Assembly: GCA_003671025.1 (NCBI GenBank)
Contig: QWPW01000008.1
Coordinates: forward strand, 28,572 to 92,571
Length of the DNA: 64,000 nt
Direction: 5' to 3'
From: Planctomycetota bacterium
GTDB lineage: Bacteria > Planctomycetota > Phycisphaerae > Phycisphaerales > SM1A02
Part shown: piece after piece, positions 53,453 through 62,542 of the stretch
Numbering within the stretch: position 1 is the stretch's first letter
How the letters are laid out: each line of letters begins with the position of its first letter
Position numbers and translations under genes: made by a program
Notes under the pieces: generated by a model
Databases searched by the model: none
Told to the model about the DNA's origin: nothing
What the model saw: the letters and a program-made list of their open reading frames with translations, nothing else

Positions 53453-53507
53453 GCATATCACGCGCACATCACGCGCATATCACGCGCACGTCACTTGCAC
53501 ATCACTG
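53453..53507 (-). repeat. Five 11-bp units containing the stop codon of the Cys-rich gene
   Basis: Units on the plus strand at 53453, 53464, 53475, 53486 and 53497 (GCAYATCACGC-type), with degenerate copies back to about 53431. On the minus strand each carries TGA (complement of 53458, 53469, 53480, 53491, 53502). The one at 53502-53504 is the real stop; the others follow in all three frames. Confidence 0.85.
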
Positions 53508-56468
53508 GCAGTCGGGGCAGAACGTCGTCGCGAGCTTCACGCAGGTTTCATCCCACGAGACTTCGCAGCACGCCGAGTTGAACTTGCACACGAAGGCACA
53601 GCACGCCCCGTTAGAACAGTACGGCGTTTCATGTACATCGCAGCAGCCTTGTGCATCAGGTGAGCCGCAGAAGAGAGTGAAGTCACATGCCTCGCCTTCG
53701 CCGTTGCAGGTCTCGCGAGCAATGAGCGCGCAGCTGGTATCCCACTGCGTGTCGCAGCAGTATGAATCGATTTCGCACACGTCTTCGCAGCAACTGGCGT
53801 CGTTGCAATTTGCATTGTCATGCGGAGCGCAGCAGTTGCCAGCGTCCGACGCGCCGCACAACGGATCGGGACAGGCGATGCGACACTGTTTGATAGTGTT
53901 GGCGCGAGCAGCGCACGAATCATCCCACGACGCGGCACAGCAGAAGAGGTCAAGCACGCACACCGCTTCGCAGCATTCGGTGTCGTTGCACCACGGAGTG
54001 CGGTGCGGTCGGCAGCACTCGCCCGCGCAGATGCCACCGCATTCAGGTTGGCAATTGCTGCAGCCATCAGTGGAGAACGTGCTCTCGGCGCACGATTCAT
54101 CCCATTGCACATCGCAGCAGAACACGTCGACGGCGCAGATCGCTTCGCAGCACGCGCGGTCAAAGCACGAAGGTCCGTCATGCGCGCGGCAGCAATCGCC
54201 CAGCCCCGCGTCGCCGCACTGCGGTGCATCAGCACACACATCGAGCGCGCGTTGCGCACAGACTTCATCCCAAGAGACGATGCAGCAGAACATGTACGCC
54301 ACATCGGCGCACACTGCTTCACAGCACACAGGATTTGCGCAGCCAGGAAGATCATGCTGGGCGAAGCAATTGCCCGACGAAGGAAGTCCGCATCCGCCGT
54401 TGCAGGTCTCGCGCGCTTCATTCACGCACGACGAATCCCAGCGATTGGTGCAGCACACAGGATCGAAGCGACAGACCGCTTCGCAGCACACAGGGTCAGA
54501 GCAGAACGGCGTGGAGTGCACCACGAAACATGATCCTGCGCAGTAGTTTCCACACGAAGGAATTCCGCAGCAGACCACGCGCGCGATGGTCGCGCAGTGT
54601 TGATCCCAACTTGCGGTGCAGCACAGCGGATCGACTCCGCACACGCCCGCGCAGCACACGGCGTCGTTGCAGCCGGGGTTTTCGGGATGCGCTTCGAAGC
54701 AGGATCCATCGCATGGACAATTCCAACTCGGCGCAGGAGTGCACGTGCCCTTGGCGCGTTGCGCGCAGTAGATATCCCAGTTGTCATCGCAGCAGGATGG
54801 ATCGCCCGCACAAACGATTTGGCAGCACTGTTGTTCGCTGCAACCGGGTGATGCGTGGGGCAAATCGCAAGGGCCGATGCCCGGACACGCCGAGGCGGAG
54901 TAGCACACCGCAAACGCGGCGTCGACGCAATATTGATCCCAACTAATCACGCAGCAGGTGGGCTCGACTTCGCACACTGCGGTGCAGCAGAACGCATCGA
55001 CGCAGCCAGGCAACGCATGCACGGCGTAGGGATTTCCGCGCGACGGACAATTTGGTGGACGACCGCAGGTGTAGGTCGCAGCCGCGGCGCAGGTCTCATC
55101 CCACGCGCGAATGCAGCAGGTGGGATCGAAGTTGCAGATCTCTGCGCAACACGCAGCATCACTGCAGCCGGGGAGCGAACTCGCGACGCCGCACGGACGC
55201 GAACGAGGATCGCCGCAAGGAACCGCGGTGTCGCACAAACCCAATGCGCCCGTGACGCAGAGGATGTCCCACTCCGTCACGCAACATGAGGGGTCAAGCG
55301 CGCACACGGTTTCGCAGCACTCTCTGTCGAGGCACGATGGAGTTCCGTGTGCGAAGAAGCAACTGCCCGCGTTGATATCACCGCAACCGTTGCAGAAGAG
55401 GAGCGCAGCAGCGACGCATCGCTCGTCCCACTTCTTGTCGCAGCAGGATGGATCGAGCGTGCACACGGTGGTGCAACAAGCGGGATCGTTGCAGCCGCCT
55501 TGTTGATGCAGCGTGTAGCAACTACCGGTGGCCATGCCGCAGGTGTTTGCGAATGGCCCGAGGGTGCACGTCGCGTTGGCGAGGCTGGTGCAGGTGAAGT
55601 CCCATTCGATGGCGCAGCAGAAACTGTCGACCGCGCACACATCGTTGCAGCAGCGGAAGTCGTCGCAACCAGTGGTCGCGTGCACGGTCTTGCATGAGCC
55701 TGCCGCAGGACTTCCGCAGGTACAGGCGGGAAGTCCGCACAAGGTCGTCGCCGCTTGTGCGCACTGGAAATCCCAGCGCACTTCGCAGCAGTACGTGTCG
55801 CCAGCGCACACGGCCTCGCAGCACACGCGATCGTTGCAGAAGGGCGTGTTGTGTTCGTAGCAGCAACTCTGTGTGAACTGACTTCCGCACTCGGGACAGA
55901 AGCGAGTGGCCCAGTTCACGCACGCTGCGTCCCACGCGGTGCTCAGACACATCGGATCAAACGCGCCCACGAGATCGCAGCAATCCGCGTTGTTGCAGCC
56001 GGGATATGCGTGCACTGTGAGGCACGATCCGCCGAACTCGGCGCCGCAACCTTTGCACATGGACTCGGCGAACACCACGCAATCCGCATCCCAAGCGACG
56101 TTGCAGCAGGTGGGATCGATTCCGCACACGCCGTTACAGCAATCCGCTTCGGAACACGATGGACTCGTGTGCGCTTTGAAACACGACTGGCCGCCGGTGC
56201 CGCAGGTGTTGCAAAACTTGTGCGCCAACGACACGCACACATCATCCCACGCGACATCGCAGCAGGTCGGTTCGACCAGGCACACGGTGGAGCAGCAGTC
56301 AGAATTGTTGCACCCCGGAGCAATCAAGTTTGCGGTGAAGCAATCGTTGGCCGCGGTGGAACAGTTCGCTTGCGCGTGGACATCGCGTACGCAATGCAAC
56401 GCGAGAAGAAGTGCGCAGACCGTGACACACGTCGCGGACTTAAGTTGAGCAAGGATTCGATGCATCAT
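53502..56468 (-). CDS. Secreted protein of 17 Cys-rich repeats
   Basis: 988 aa from the ATG at 56468 (ATG 56465 and an upstream GTG at 56501 are alternatives). Signal peptide CVTVCALLLALHCVRDVHAQ. The whole mature protein is 17 tandem repeats of about 55-58 residues. The pattern is G-x-C-x3-H-x2-P-x-C-x-D-x2-CC-x2-VC-x2-D-x2-CC-x3-WD-x2-C-x3-A-x3-C, about nine Cys per unit. The modules must be disulfide-bonded and extracellular. Repeat 3 lacks two Cys together. No enzyme motif is visible; a structural or adhesive role is inference. It follows a metzincin/FG-GAP gene on the same strand (142 nt gap). Confidence 0.85.
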   Translation of the reverse strand: MMHRILAQLKSATCVTVCALLLALHCVRDVHAQANCSTAANDCFTANLIAPGCNNSDCCSTVCLVEPTCCDVAWDDVCVSLAHKFCNTCGTGGQSCFKAHTSPSCSEADCCNGVCGIDPTCCNVAWDADCVVFAESMCKGCGAEFGGSCLTVHAYPGCNNADCCDLVGAFDPMCLSTAWDAACVNWATRFCPECGSQFTQSCCYEHNTPFCNDRVCCEAVCAGDTYCCEVRWDFQCAQAATTLCGLPACTCGSPAAGSCKTVHATTGCDDFRCCNDVCAVDSFCCAIEWDFTCTSLANATCTLGPFANTCGMATGSCYTLHQQGGCNDPACCTTVCTLDPSCCDKKWDERCVAAALLFCNGCGDINAGSCFFAHGTPSCLDRECCETVCALDPSCCVTEWDILCVTGALGLCDTAVPCGDPRSRPCGVASSLPGCSDAACCAEICNFDPTCCIRAWDETCAAAATYTCGRPPNCPSRGNPYAVHALPGCVDAFCCTAVCEVEPTCCVISWDQYCVDAAFAVCYSASACPGIGPCDLPHASPGCSEQQCCQIVCAGDPSCCDDNWDIYCAQRAKGTCTPAPSWNCPCDGSCFEAHPENPGCNDAVCCAGVCGVDPLCCTASWDQHCATIARVVCCGIPSCGNYCAGSCFVVHSTPFCSDPVCCEAVCRFDPVCCTNRWDSSCVNEARETCNGGCGLPSSGNCFAQHDLPGCANPVCCEAVCADVAYMFCCIVSWDEVCAQRALDVCADAPQCGDAGLGDCCRAHDGPSCFDRACCEAICAVDVFCCDVQWDESCAESTFSTDGCSNCQPECGGICAGECCRPHRTPWCNDTECCEAVCVLDLFCCAASWDDSCAARANTIKQCRIACPDPLCGASDAGNCCAPHDNANCNDASCCEDVCEIDSYCCDTQWDTSCALIARETCNGEGEACDFTLFCGSPDAQGCCDVHETPYCSNGACCAFVCKFNSACCEVSWDETCVKLATTFCPDCQ

Positions 56469-56610
56469 GGGGAACAGGTAAAGAGGCGCTGAAAGTTTCA
56501 CTGTGAGATTCGCGGTGGTGATTGCAGTGGTTGTCGCGTGAGCTGTCGCAGTGAGGTTCGATCAGAAGTGAAGGGCAGAGATGATTTGCACAGTGAGTCG
56601 CTCGCCGCGA

Positions 56611-59415
56611 TTACGGCGTGAGCATGAATCGCGCTTTGCCCGCGTTGAGTCCGGCTTCATCGTTGAAAGGAGCGCCGCCGACGGAAAGTCCGCGCACCGA
56701 AGCCGCGGAATATCCAAACGCGTCGCCAGTTGCGGGATCGTTGGCGGTGCGCTTCTCCACGAAGGTTGCGCCCGTCGCGCCGTTGACGCGGCGCAGCAGC
56801 GTGACCATGCCCGCGTCAATACGAATCTGCGACGCGTTCACCACGATGTCGGCCTTCGCCGCACCGACGGTGATGATGCGCGCGGTTCCATCGACACTCG
56901 GCGCAATCGCAACCGACGAACCGAAGGCATCGCCGATCAGCGCATCGGCGGGTTCATAGAAACCCTTGTACACCCACACGCCGTTGGTTGGCGCGGTGCG
57001 TTCCCAGAAGTGAACGCGGCCTCGTCCCTCATGCGTGCCCGGCGCGCCGATGACGATGAGGTTGTCGTAAATCGCAACGCTCGATCCGTACAAATCGCCA
57101 GGTAGCAGCGACGTTCCCGCACCGACAGGATTGAGCGCCGTGCCGCTGGTCGGAAACGCGCCCAGCGAATTGCTCAAAGGATTGCGCTCGTAAATGACCG
57201 CGATGCCTTTGCTCGCGCTGCGTCCGGGGGCGCCCGCGACGATCACAACTTTCGATCCACCCGTGACGGGCACAAAGTTGTCGAGTGCAACCGCGGCGCC
57301 GAAGTTGTCGCCGGCAATTGGTGAAGGCAAGAGTCGCGTACCACGGCCGATGGGCACATCACTGTTGGAGTTCGAATAGAGGTAGACCACGCCCGCGCCG
57401 TTGGCTCGCCCCGGCGCGCCCGCGACGATGTGCTCGGAAGTCTCGATGGGATGACGACCGATGGCGACGGAATATCCAAACAGCGCGTAGTCCGTCGCGC
57501 CGTTGGAACCAGTCACGCCAGGACGGATGTAGCCGCCGGGATTGGTCGTGCCCGTCCAACGCTGGCTCCATGTTCCGTTGGAGTTCTGCGCGAAGAGGCA
57601 GATCGCGCCCTTGGAAACATACGTCGTCGCGCCGAGGGTTTCGTTGTAGCGATACGCGCCGACAATCGCGAGATTGCGCGCTGGGTAAATCGGAGTCGAC
57701 GTGCTCGCGGGACGACCAAACACGGCGACGCCGCGGCCGAAGAACGCGTTGACGTTTCCAACCGCCGGAAGAAGTGCGGAACCAGTGGTGATTTCTCCAG
57801 TGGTGGTGAAGAGACTCACCGAGCCGCCGTTGGAAACGAGGTCATCGTCACCAGGCGCGCCGACAAGTGTGAAGATCGACCCGCCGTTGGCGGAAGTCGT
57901 CATCGCGACGGCCGAACCGAATGTGTCGAGCGTTGCGATCGGTTGTGGGAAGACTTCGAAGTCGAGCAGCGGACATTCATCGGGCACGCCGTCGAGTTTG
58001 AGATCGAGACTGATTCCAATCGCGATGTCGCAGCTGTCGGGAAGTCCTGTGAGGTTGCAATCAGGAACGATGCCGTCTTCGATCGCGCTGTCGTCGCCGA
58101 TGCCATCGCCATCGCAATCGGATTCGGGCGATGAGCCGCAGCGATAGTTGGCCACGGTGTAGGCAGTGAGATTCTGCGTGCGTGCGTTGTTGGCGCTCGT
58201 CGCGGGATCGACGCCAGTCGCGCCAGTACGCTTGCTTTGGTAGTAGACGTCGGGGTTTGAGTAGTAAGGAATCTGCGTGCCCGGCGAGTAGGCCATCACC
58301 GTGCGGTACTGAACAGCGCCCGCGAAAAAACGCCAACCGTTGGAGTAGGGGTAGTAGCCGCCGGTGGTGCAGCCGAAGCCATCGTTGTAGGCGTGACAGC
58401 AACCCATGGTGTGACCGAGTTCATGCGCGAGCAACGTGCCGCCGAAGCCGCCGAGGACGTTGAACGCCAGCGCTTGATCGCCCACCCCGAGGAATGCGAC
58501 GCCGCCGGGGCTCGAATCGCTGTACAGCGAAACCACGTCGGCCAACTTTGCGTTGCGCACCACGTGAATCTCATCCCACACACCATCGTTGACTGATCTG
58601 AGTTGATTAAGATCAGTGACGAGGTTGCCCGAGCCATCACTGGTGAGCAGTGAAAACGCAACCACGCGATAGCGCGCGTAAACGCGTGAGTTTGCCAGCG
58701 CGGCGTTGGCGCTGTTGACATCTAGGAGCGCGGCGAGTTCGAACTCATCGAACGATGCGAAGTTGTCGTCGACAAATGAAGGCGTGACCGCGATCAGCAG
58801 ATCGATGACCTGTCCGCTGTCGGCGCAATCACCGGCGACTCCGCCTTCTGCTCCATCGCCATCGCCGTCGCCATCAACCGGGCCCGGCTGCGACAGTTGT
58901 TCGCAGCCCGAGCACTCTTGCGGCGTCGCGCTGATGGAGTATTGCTCGCCGTCTTTGCTGGTCGCGAGTGTCCATGATTCAAAACGCACAGCCGCGCCAG
59001 AGGCATCATTGACCACGACGCGCACCGTGCCGCGCACGAGCGACTTGTGAATCACAATCTCTGCGCTGTTGCCCGAGTCGTGATCGGCGAAGGTCATCGC
59101 GAGCGAACCCGCGGTGATCGCCGAGCGACTGACCAACGGAATCTCAATCGCGCGCGCGCCTGGAAGATTGAAGAGCAGCGAGTCGCCGACTTTGAGTTGC
59201 GCAGCTTTCAGTCGCGGAAAGGTCCAACGCAGGTCCGCGCCCACTTCGAGATCAGTCGCGGCAAGTTGTCCATCATCGATCAAGCCCAACTTGTTGATGC
59301 GTTGCTGCGCATCGCTGCGTTGCGCGAAGGAATCAAATCCCATCGCGCCAGGAAGCAGCGTCAACATGCTGATCGAAGTGACACTCAGAAGAATCGAGGC
59401 TCGGAGGTGCTTCAT
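56611..59415 (-). CDS. Secreted metzincin metallopeptidase with FG-GAP beta-propeller
   Basis: 934 aa from the ATG at 59415; signal peptide LRASILLSVTSISMLTLLPG. A jelly-roll-like N-terminal domain and an acidic linker (GPVDGDGDGDGAEGG) precede a reprolysin-like peptidase domain. This has the full zinc motif HELGHTMGCCH (His331, Glu332, His335, His341) and a downstream Met-turn (RTVMAYSPGT). An Asp-rich calcium-loop segment (SDCDGDGIGDDSAIEDG) follows. From about residue 510 there are seven or so FG-GAP/integrin-alpha-type blades (FGSAVAMTTSANGG, FGRGVAVFGRP, FGYSVAIGRH, FGAAVALDNF, YGSSVAIYDN, FGSSVAIAPS, FGYSAASVRG). Likely a surface or secreted protease with a binding propeller. Confidence 0.9.
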   Translation of the reverse strand: MKHLRASILLSVTSISMLTLLPGAMGFDSFAQRSDAQQRINKLGLIDDGQLAATDLEVGADLRWTFPRLKAAQLKVGDSLLFNLPGARAIEIPLVSRSAITAGSLAMTFADHDSGNSAEIVIHKSLVRGTVRVVVNDASGAAVRFESWTLATSKDGEQYSISATPQECSGCEQLSQPGPVDGDGDGDGAEGGVAGDCADSGQVIDLLIAVTPSFVDDNFASFDEFELAALLDVNSANAALANSRVYARYRVVAFSLLTSDGSGNLVTDLNQLRSVNDGVWDEIHVVRNAKLADVVSLYSDSSPGGVAFLGVGDQALAFNVLGGFGGTLLAHELGHTMGCCHAYNDGFGCTTGGYYPYSNGWRFFAGAVQYRTVMAYSPGTQIPYYSNPDVYYQSKRTGATGVDPATSANNARTQNLTAYTVANYRCGSSPESDCDGDGIGDDSAIEDGIVPDCNLTGLPDSCDIAIGISLDLKLDGVPDECPLLDFEVFPQPIATLDTFGSAVAMTTSANGGSIFTLVGAPGDDDLVSNGGSVSLFTTTGEITTGSALLPAVGNVNAFFGRGVAVFGRPASTSTPIYPARNLAIVGAYRYNETLGATTYVSKGAICLFAQNSNGTWSQRWTGTTNPGGYIRPGVTGSNGATDYALFGYSVAIGRHPIETSEHIVAGAPGRANGAGVVYLYSNSNSDVPIGRGTRLLPSPIAGDNFGAAVALDNFVPVTGGSKVVIVAGAPGRSASKGIAVIYERNPLSNSLGAFPTSGTALNPVGAGTSLLPGDLYGSSVAIYDNLIVIGAPGTHEGRGRVHFWERTAPTNGVWVYKGFYEPADALIGDAFGSSVAIAPSVDGTARIITVGAAKADIVVNASQIRIDAGMVTLLRRVNGATGATFVEKRTANDPATGDAFGYSAASVRGLSVGGAPFNDEAGLNAGKARFMLTP

Positions 59416-60008
59416 CGGAAGAGAGTCGCGGGGGAACAAATCAGAAGAGGAGAGAGCGCGTGATTGGTGGATGAATGCGTTCGCCGCGACCACCCGCGGA
59501 GTTCGCGAGAAGTTGCCACGACTGACCTACCAACACCCAACGCGCAACCTTGGAAAGAAGGCGCGAGAGCATCTTTTCACCCGACGAAGCGTGAGTGATC
59601 TCTCGCAACACGACGCAGCTGCCTTTCGGGGCAGTGCACCCAGTTGCGAGTGACGCGTCGACGGACTCAAAGCCCGCCGTCGCCGCACGCATGATTATCT
59701 TCGTCACTACGGCCGCGGATGCAAGCGGAGTGCGTCAGACTCGTGCATTTCGTGAGGAATTTGATTGGACAACTGCGACAGATGGACGCGTTGCGTCCGC
59801 AAGTTTTTGCGAGGCGATGGATTCGCGAGTTGACCAGCACTTCGCGCGTCAGCCAGACGCGATCACGTATTCACATGCGCGCGATGAGGCCGAATGTACG
59901 CCGCAGAGCTGCATGAATTTGCCGTGAATCAAAGGGCAAATCGTCTGCCGAGCAACCTAGATGCAAGTTCATGCGATGCAGTTGCAATTGCGTCGGTTCC
60001 GCGCTCCG
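59416..60008. other. Gene-poor stretch of about 590 bases
   Basis: Open frames here are short and lack start signals or family resemblance. The best, 59719-59916 plus strand (65 codons, Arg-rich), has neither a Shine-Dalgarno nor a TANNNT box and is not called. The region must contain the promoter of the metzincin gene; none is recognised. Confidence 0.4.
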
Positions 60009-60074
60009 ATCGGACACGGATCGGACACGGATCGGACACGGATCGGACACGGATCGCGCGCGGATCGAGCGCGG
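60009..60074. repeat. Six 11-bp units (ATCGGACACGG) ending at the uppS stop codon
   Basis: Four perfect copies (60009, 60020, 60031, 60042) and two variants (60053, 60064). The array ends one base from the uppS TAA (60076-60078). No stop codons within these units. Confidence 0.88.
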
Positions 60075-60075
60075 A

Positions 60076-60837
60076 TTACGGAGTTACTGCACCAAATCGA
60101 CGAACGCGCGCGCCAAAGTCAGCAAGCGCGCGATGGAAATCTAGGATCGAAAAATCTGGCCACAGCACCTCAGTCACGTGCAGTTCGGCGTAGGAAATCT
60201 GCCACAGGAGATAGTTGGACACACGTATCTCGCCCGCGGTGCGCACCAGCAAATCAGGGTCAGGAATCCCCGCGGTGTAGAGGTGAGATGCGAGCGCCGC
60301 TTCGTCGATGCTCTCGGGGTCGCGTTGGCCCGCGGCGACTTCTCGGGCGAGTGCGCGCGCGGCGTCCGCTATCTCCGTGCGCGAGCCGTAGTTGAGCGCG
60401 AGACACAGGGTCAATCCCGTCGCGGATGCGGTGGCGCGTTCGGTCTCATCGAGTTCGGCGAGGACTTCGGCGGGCAATCCTTCGCGGCGACCGATGCGGC
60501 GAAAGCGAATGTTGCGCGCGAGCATGGTCGGTCGTTCGATGCGCAGAAACTCGCAGCACAACATCATGAGGGCGGCGACTTCATCGGCGGGACGCTTCCA
60601 GTTTTCGCTGGAGAACGAATAGAGCGTGAGCGCGTCAAGTCCAAGTTGCGCGCACTCGGTGACGATGCGACGCACAACGACCACGCCTTCGCGATGACCC
60701 ATCGCTCGCGCAAGTCCGCGTGCCTGCGCCCAACGACCGTTGCCATCCATGATCACGGCGACATGTCGAGGCCAACGCTCACGCGGCACTGATGCCAGTG
60801 GCGAGTCCGCGGGGATGGAATGTGTCGAAGAATTCAT
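60076..60837 (-). CDS. uppS: Isoprenyl transferase (undecaprenyl diphosphate synthase)
   Basis: 253 aa from the ATG at 60837. Cis-prenyltransferase making the lipid carrier for cell-wall precursors. Motifs in order: HVAVIMDGNGRWAQARG with catalytic Asp31, LTLYSFSSENWKRP, LCLALNYGSRTEI and RTAGEIRVSNYLLWQISYAE followed by ELHVTEVLWPDF. Follows purA on the same strand; the 104-bp gap holds a 13-bp repeat array, and an 11-bp array begins just after its stop. Confidence 0.95.
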   Translation of the reverse strand: MNSSTHSIPADSPLASVPRERWPRHVAVIMDGNGRWAQARGLARAMGHREGVVVVRRIVTECAQLGLDALTLYSFSSENWKRPADEVAALMMLCCEFLRIERPTMLARNIRFRRIGRREGLPAEVLAELDETERATASATGLTLCLALNYGSRTEIADAARALAREVAAGQRDPESIDEAALASHLYTAGIPDPDLLVRTAGEIRVSNYLLWQISYAELHVTEVLWPDFSILDFHRALADFGARVRRFGAVTP

Positions 60838-60864
60838 CGTGAGAGCGTTGCGTCGAGTGCGCCA

Positions 60865-60929
60865 GTATTGAGCGCCAGTATTAAGCGCACGTATTAAGCG
60901 CGCGTATTGATCGCACGCAGTGATCACAC
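60865..60929. repeat. Five 13-bp units between purA and uppS
   Basis: Units at 60865, 60878, 60891, 60904 and 60917 (GTATTRAGCGCNC type; the last is degenerate). The array starts 13 bp after the purA stop in the direction of transcription. Confidence 0.8.
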
Positions 60930-60941
60930 GTCATCGCATGT

Positions 60942-62321
60942 TCATAGCATCGACGCGAAACGTTCCGACGACTCGAAGGTCTGCGTGCGCTCAGGTCCCA
61001 CGCTGATCAATTCGACGGGAACACCTACAAATTGCTCGACAAACGCGAGGTACGACTGCGCCTCGCGCGGCAGATCATCGCGATCAGTGCACTTCGTGAG
61101 CTCACGTTCCCATCCGCGCATCGTCTCGTAGACCGGCGTGAATCCGTGCATGCGTTCGGCGTCGGGAATGAATCGATCGGTGATCGTTCCATCGGCGCGT
61201 CGGTAGCCCACGCAAATCTTGAGCTCATCAAATCCGCTGAGCACATCGAGCAGCGTGCACGCAATCGCATCGGCACCGCAAATCATCGTCGAGTATTTCA
61301 CCGCGACAAGATCAAGCCAACCGCAGCGACGCGGGCGACCAGTAGTAGTTCCATACTCGCGGCCACGCGCGCGAATGCGCTCGCCAGTTTCATCGAGCAA
61401 CTCAGTGATGAACGGACCGCCGCCCACGCGCGTCGAGTACGCCTTCATGATTCCGTAGACCTTGCCGATCATGCGGCCAGGAACGCCGGAACCTGCAGGA
61501 ATCCCCAACGTCGAGCAGTTGGAGCTGGTGACAAACGGATAGGTGCCGTGATCGATGTCGAGCAGACACGCGTTCGCGCCTTCAAACAACACGCTCTTTC
61601 CTGCACGAATTTCATCATGCAGCAGATACACGGTGTCGGTGATGTGCGGACGGAGTCGCTCGCCCGCTGCTGCAAAGCGATCCGCGAGTTCGCGCGGAAT
61701 GAGCGGCGTGACATTCGCGCCGAGCGCTTCGAGCTCGGCCATGCGCAAACCGCAAATCATTTCCAACTTGCGCAGCAGCAGCGCGTGATCAAGGAGATCG
61801 CCCATGCGCAGTGCGGTTGAGCGACGAATCTTGTCGGCGTAGGCGGGGCCGATTCCGCGGCGCGTAGTACCGATTTGGCCGGATCCCGAATGTCCCGCGC
61901 GTTTTTCGAGAAGCTCTTCGAGCGCCGCGTCTTGCTCCTTGTGATAGGGCATGACCACATGCGCGCGATCAGAGATGCGCAAATTGTCGCCGACGGCAAC
62001 GCCGCGCTTGCGCAGACCATCGACTTCATCGAGCAGCTTCTCGGGGTCAACGACGACGCCGTTGCCGACGATGTTGATCTTGCCCTTGCTCAAGATGCCC
62101 GAAGGAATCAGATGCAACGCATAGCGCTCAGGTCCAACGACCACGGTGTGTCCCGCGTTGGCGCCGCCGTTGTAACGCACGATGCAATCGAATCGCGCCG
62201 TGAGCAGATCAACGATTTTCCCTTTGCCTTCGTCGCCCCATTGGAGCCCGACAACAGCAGAGTGAACCGCAGGAGGAAGCGATGAATCAGACGACGAGTG
62301 AGGTGTGGAGAACGGTGACAA
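60942..62321 (-). CDS. purA: Adenylosuccinate synthetase
   Basis: 459 aa from a TTG at 62321. There is no ATG or GTG in a suitable place, and a TACAAT box sits 7 nt upstream of this TTG. PurA joins IMP and aspartate using GTP in AMP synthesis. Catalytic/GTP loop LQWGDEGKGKIVD (Asp30), VRYNGGANAGHTVV, HLIPSGIL, QIGTTRRGIGPAYADK, FEGANACLLDIDHGTYPFVTS, and C-terminal GWLDLVAVKYS and TDRDDLPREAQSYLAFVE. The N-terminal 20 residues are Ser/Pro-rich and non-conserved. A GTAAC/GTTAC hairpin overlaps the promoter. Confidence 0.93.
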   Translation of the reverse strand: MSPFSTPHSSSDSSLPPAVHSAVVGLQWGDEGKGKIVDLLTARFDCIVRYNGGANAGHTVVVGPERYALHLIPSGILSKGKINIVGNGVVVDPEKLLDEVDGLRKRGVAVGDNLRISDRAHVVMPYHKEQDAALEELLEKRAGHSGSGQIGTTRRGIGPAYADKIRRSTALRMGDLLDHALLLRKLEMICGLRMAELEALGANVTPLIPRELADRFAAAGERLRPHITDTVYLLHDEIRAGKSVLFEGANACLLDIDHGTYPFVTSSNCSTLGIPAGSGVPGRMIGKVYGIMKAYSTRVGGGPFITELLDETGERIRARGREYGTTTGRPRRCGWLDLVAVKYSTMICGADAIACTLLDVLSGFDELKICVGYRRADGTITDRFIPDAERMHGFTPVYETMRGWERELTKCTDRDDLPREAQSYLAFVEQFVGVPVELISVGPERTQTFESSERFASML

Positions 62322-62328
62322 GCGCGGA

Positions 62329-62334
62329 ATTGTA
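62329..62334 (-). promoter_or_regulatory. -10 box TACAAT for purA
   Basis: TACAAT on the minus strand, 7 nt before the TTG at 62321; explains why no ATG/GTG or Shine-Dalgarno is found. Confidence 0.55.
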
Positions 62335-62536
62335 ACAACGGTTACGCCGCGATTGTCCGCAGGAAACGCAGGGAACAGTGTTCGATCATGTATTGGATCA
62401 TGTGGTGAATCAGCCGTGAAGGGTTGGTCAGTGCGCTCTTGATGGAGACCGCGTTGCGTGATGTGCGCGCGAGTTTGGTTCAGCCTCAACAACACTCGCC
62501 GTCCGCAATGCAAGCCGAGTTCGCGAGGACAGTCAG

Positions 62537-62542
62537 TAAGCT
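62537..62542 (+). promoter_or_regulatory. -10 box TAAGCT for the 95-aa ORF
   Basis: TAAGCT ends 6 nt before the ATG at 62549, suggesting that this short ORF is transcribed. Confidence 0.45.

Noticed and set aside
53431..53507. Short regular repeats that might suggest a CRISPR array (also at 2668, 20221, 60009)
   Set aside because: Units are contiguous 11-bp copies without spacers, and no cas genes are present.
56502..56610. Degenerate GTGAG-rich 12-bp periodicity between the two giant secreted genes
   Set aside because: Too degenerate to call a tandem array with confidence.
59719..59916. 65-codon ORF in the gene-poor stretch
   Set aside because: No Shine-Dalgarno, no TANNNT box, Arg-rich composition typical of spurious high-GC frames.
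62379..62420. Possible 12-bp repeat (GGATCATGT-like) upstream of purA
   Set aside because: Only two to three imperfect units; not distinguishable from chance.
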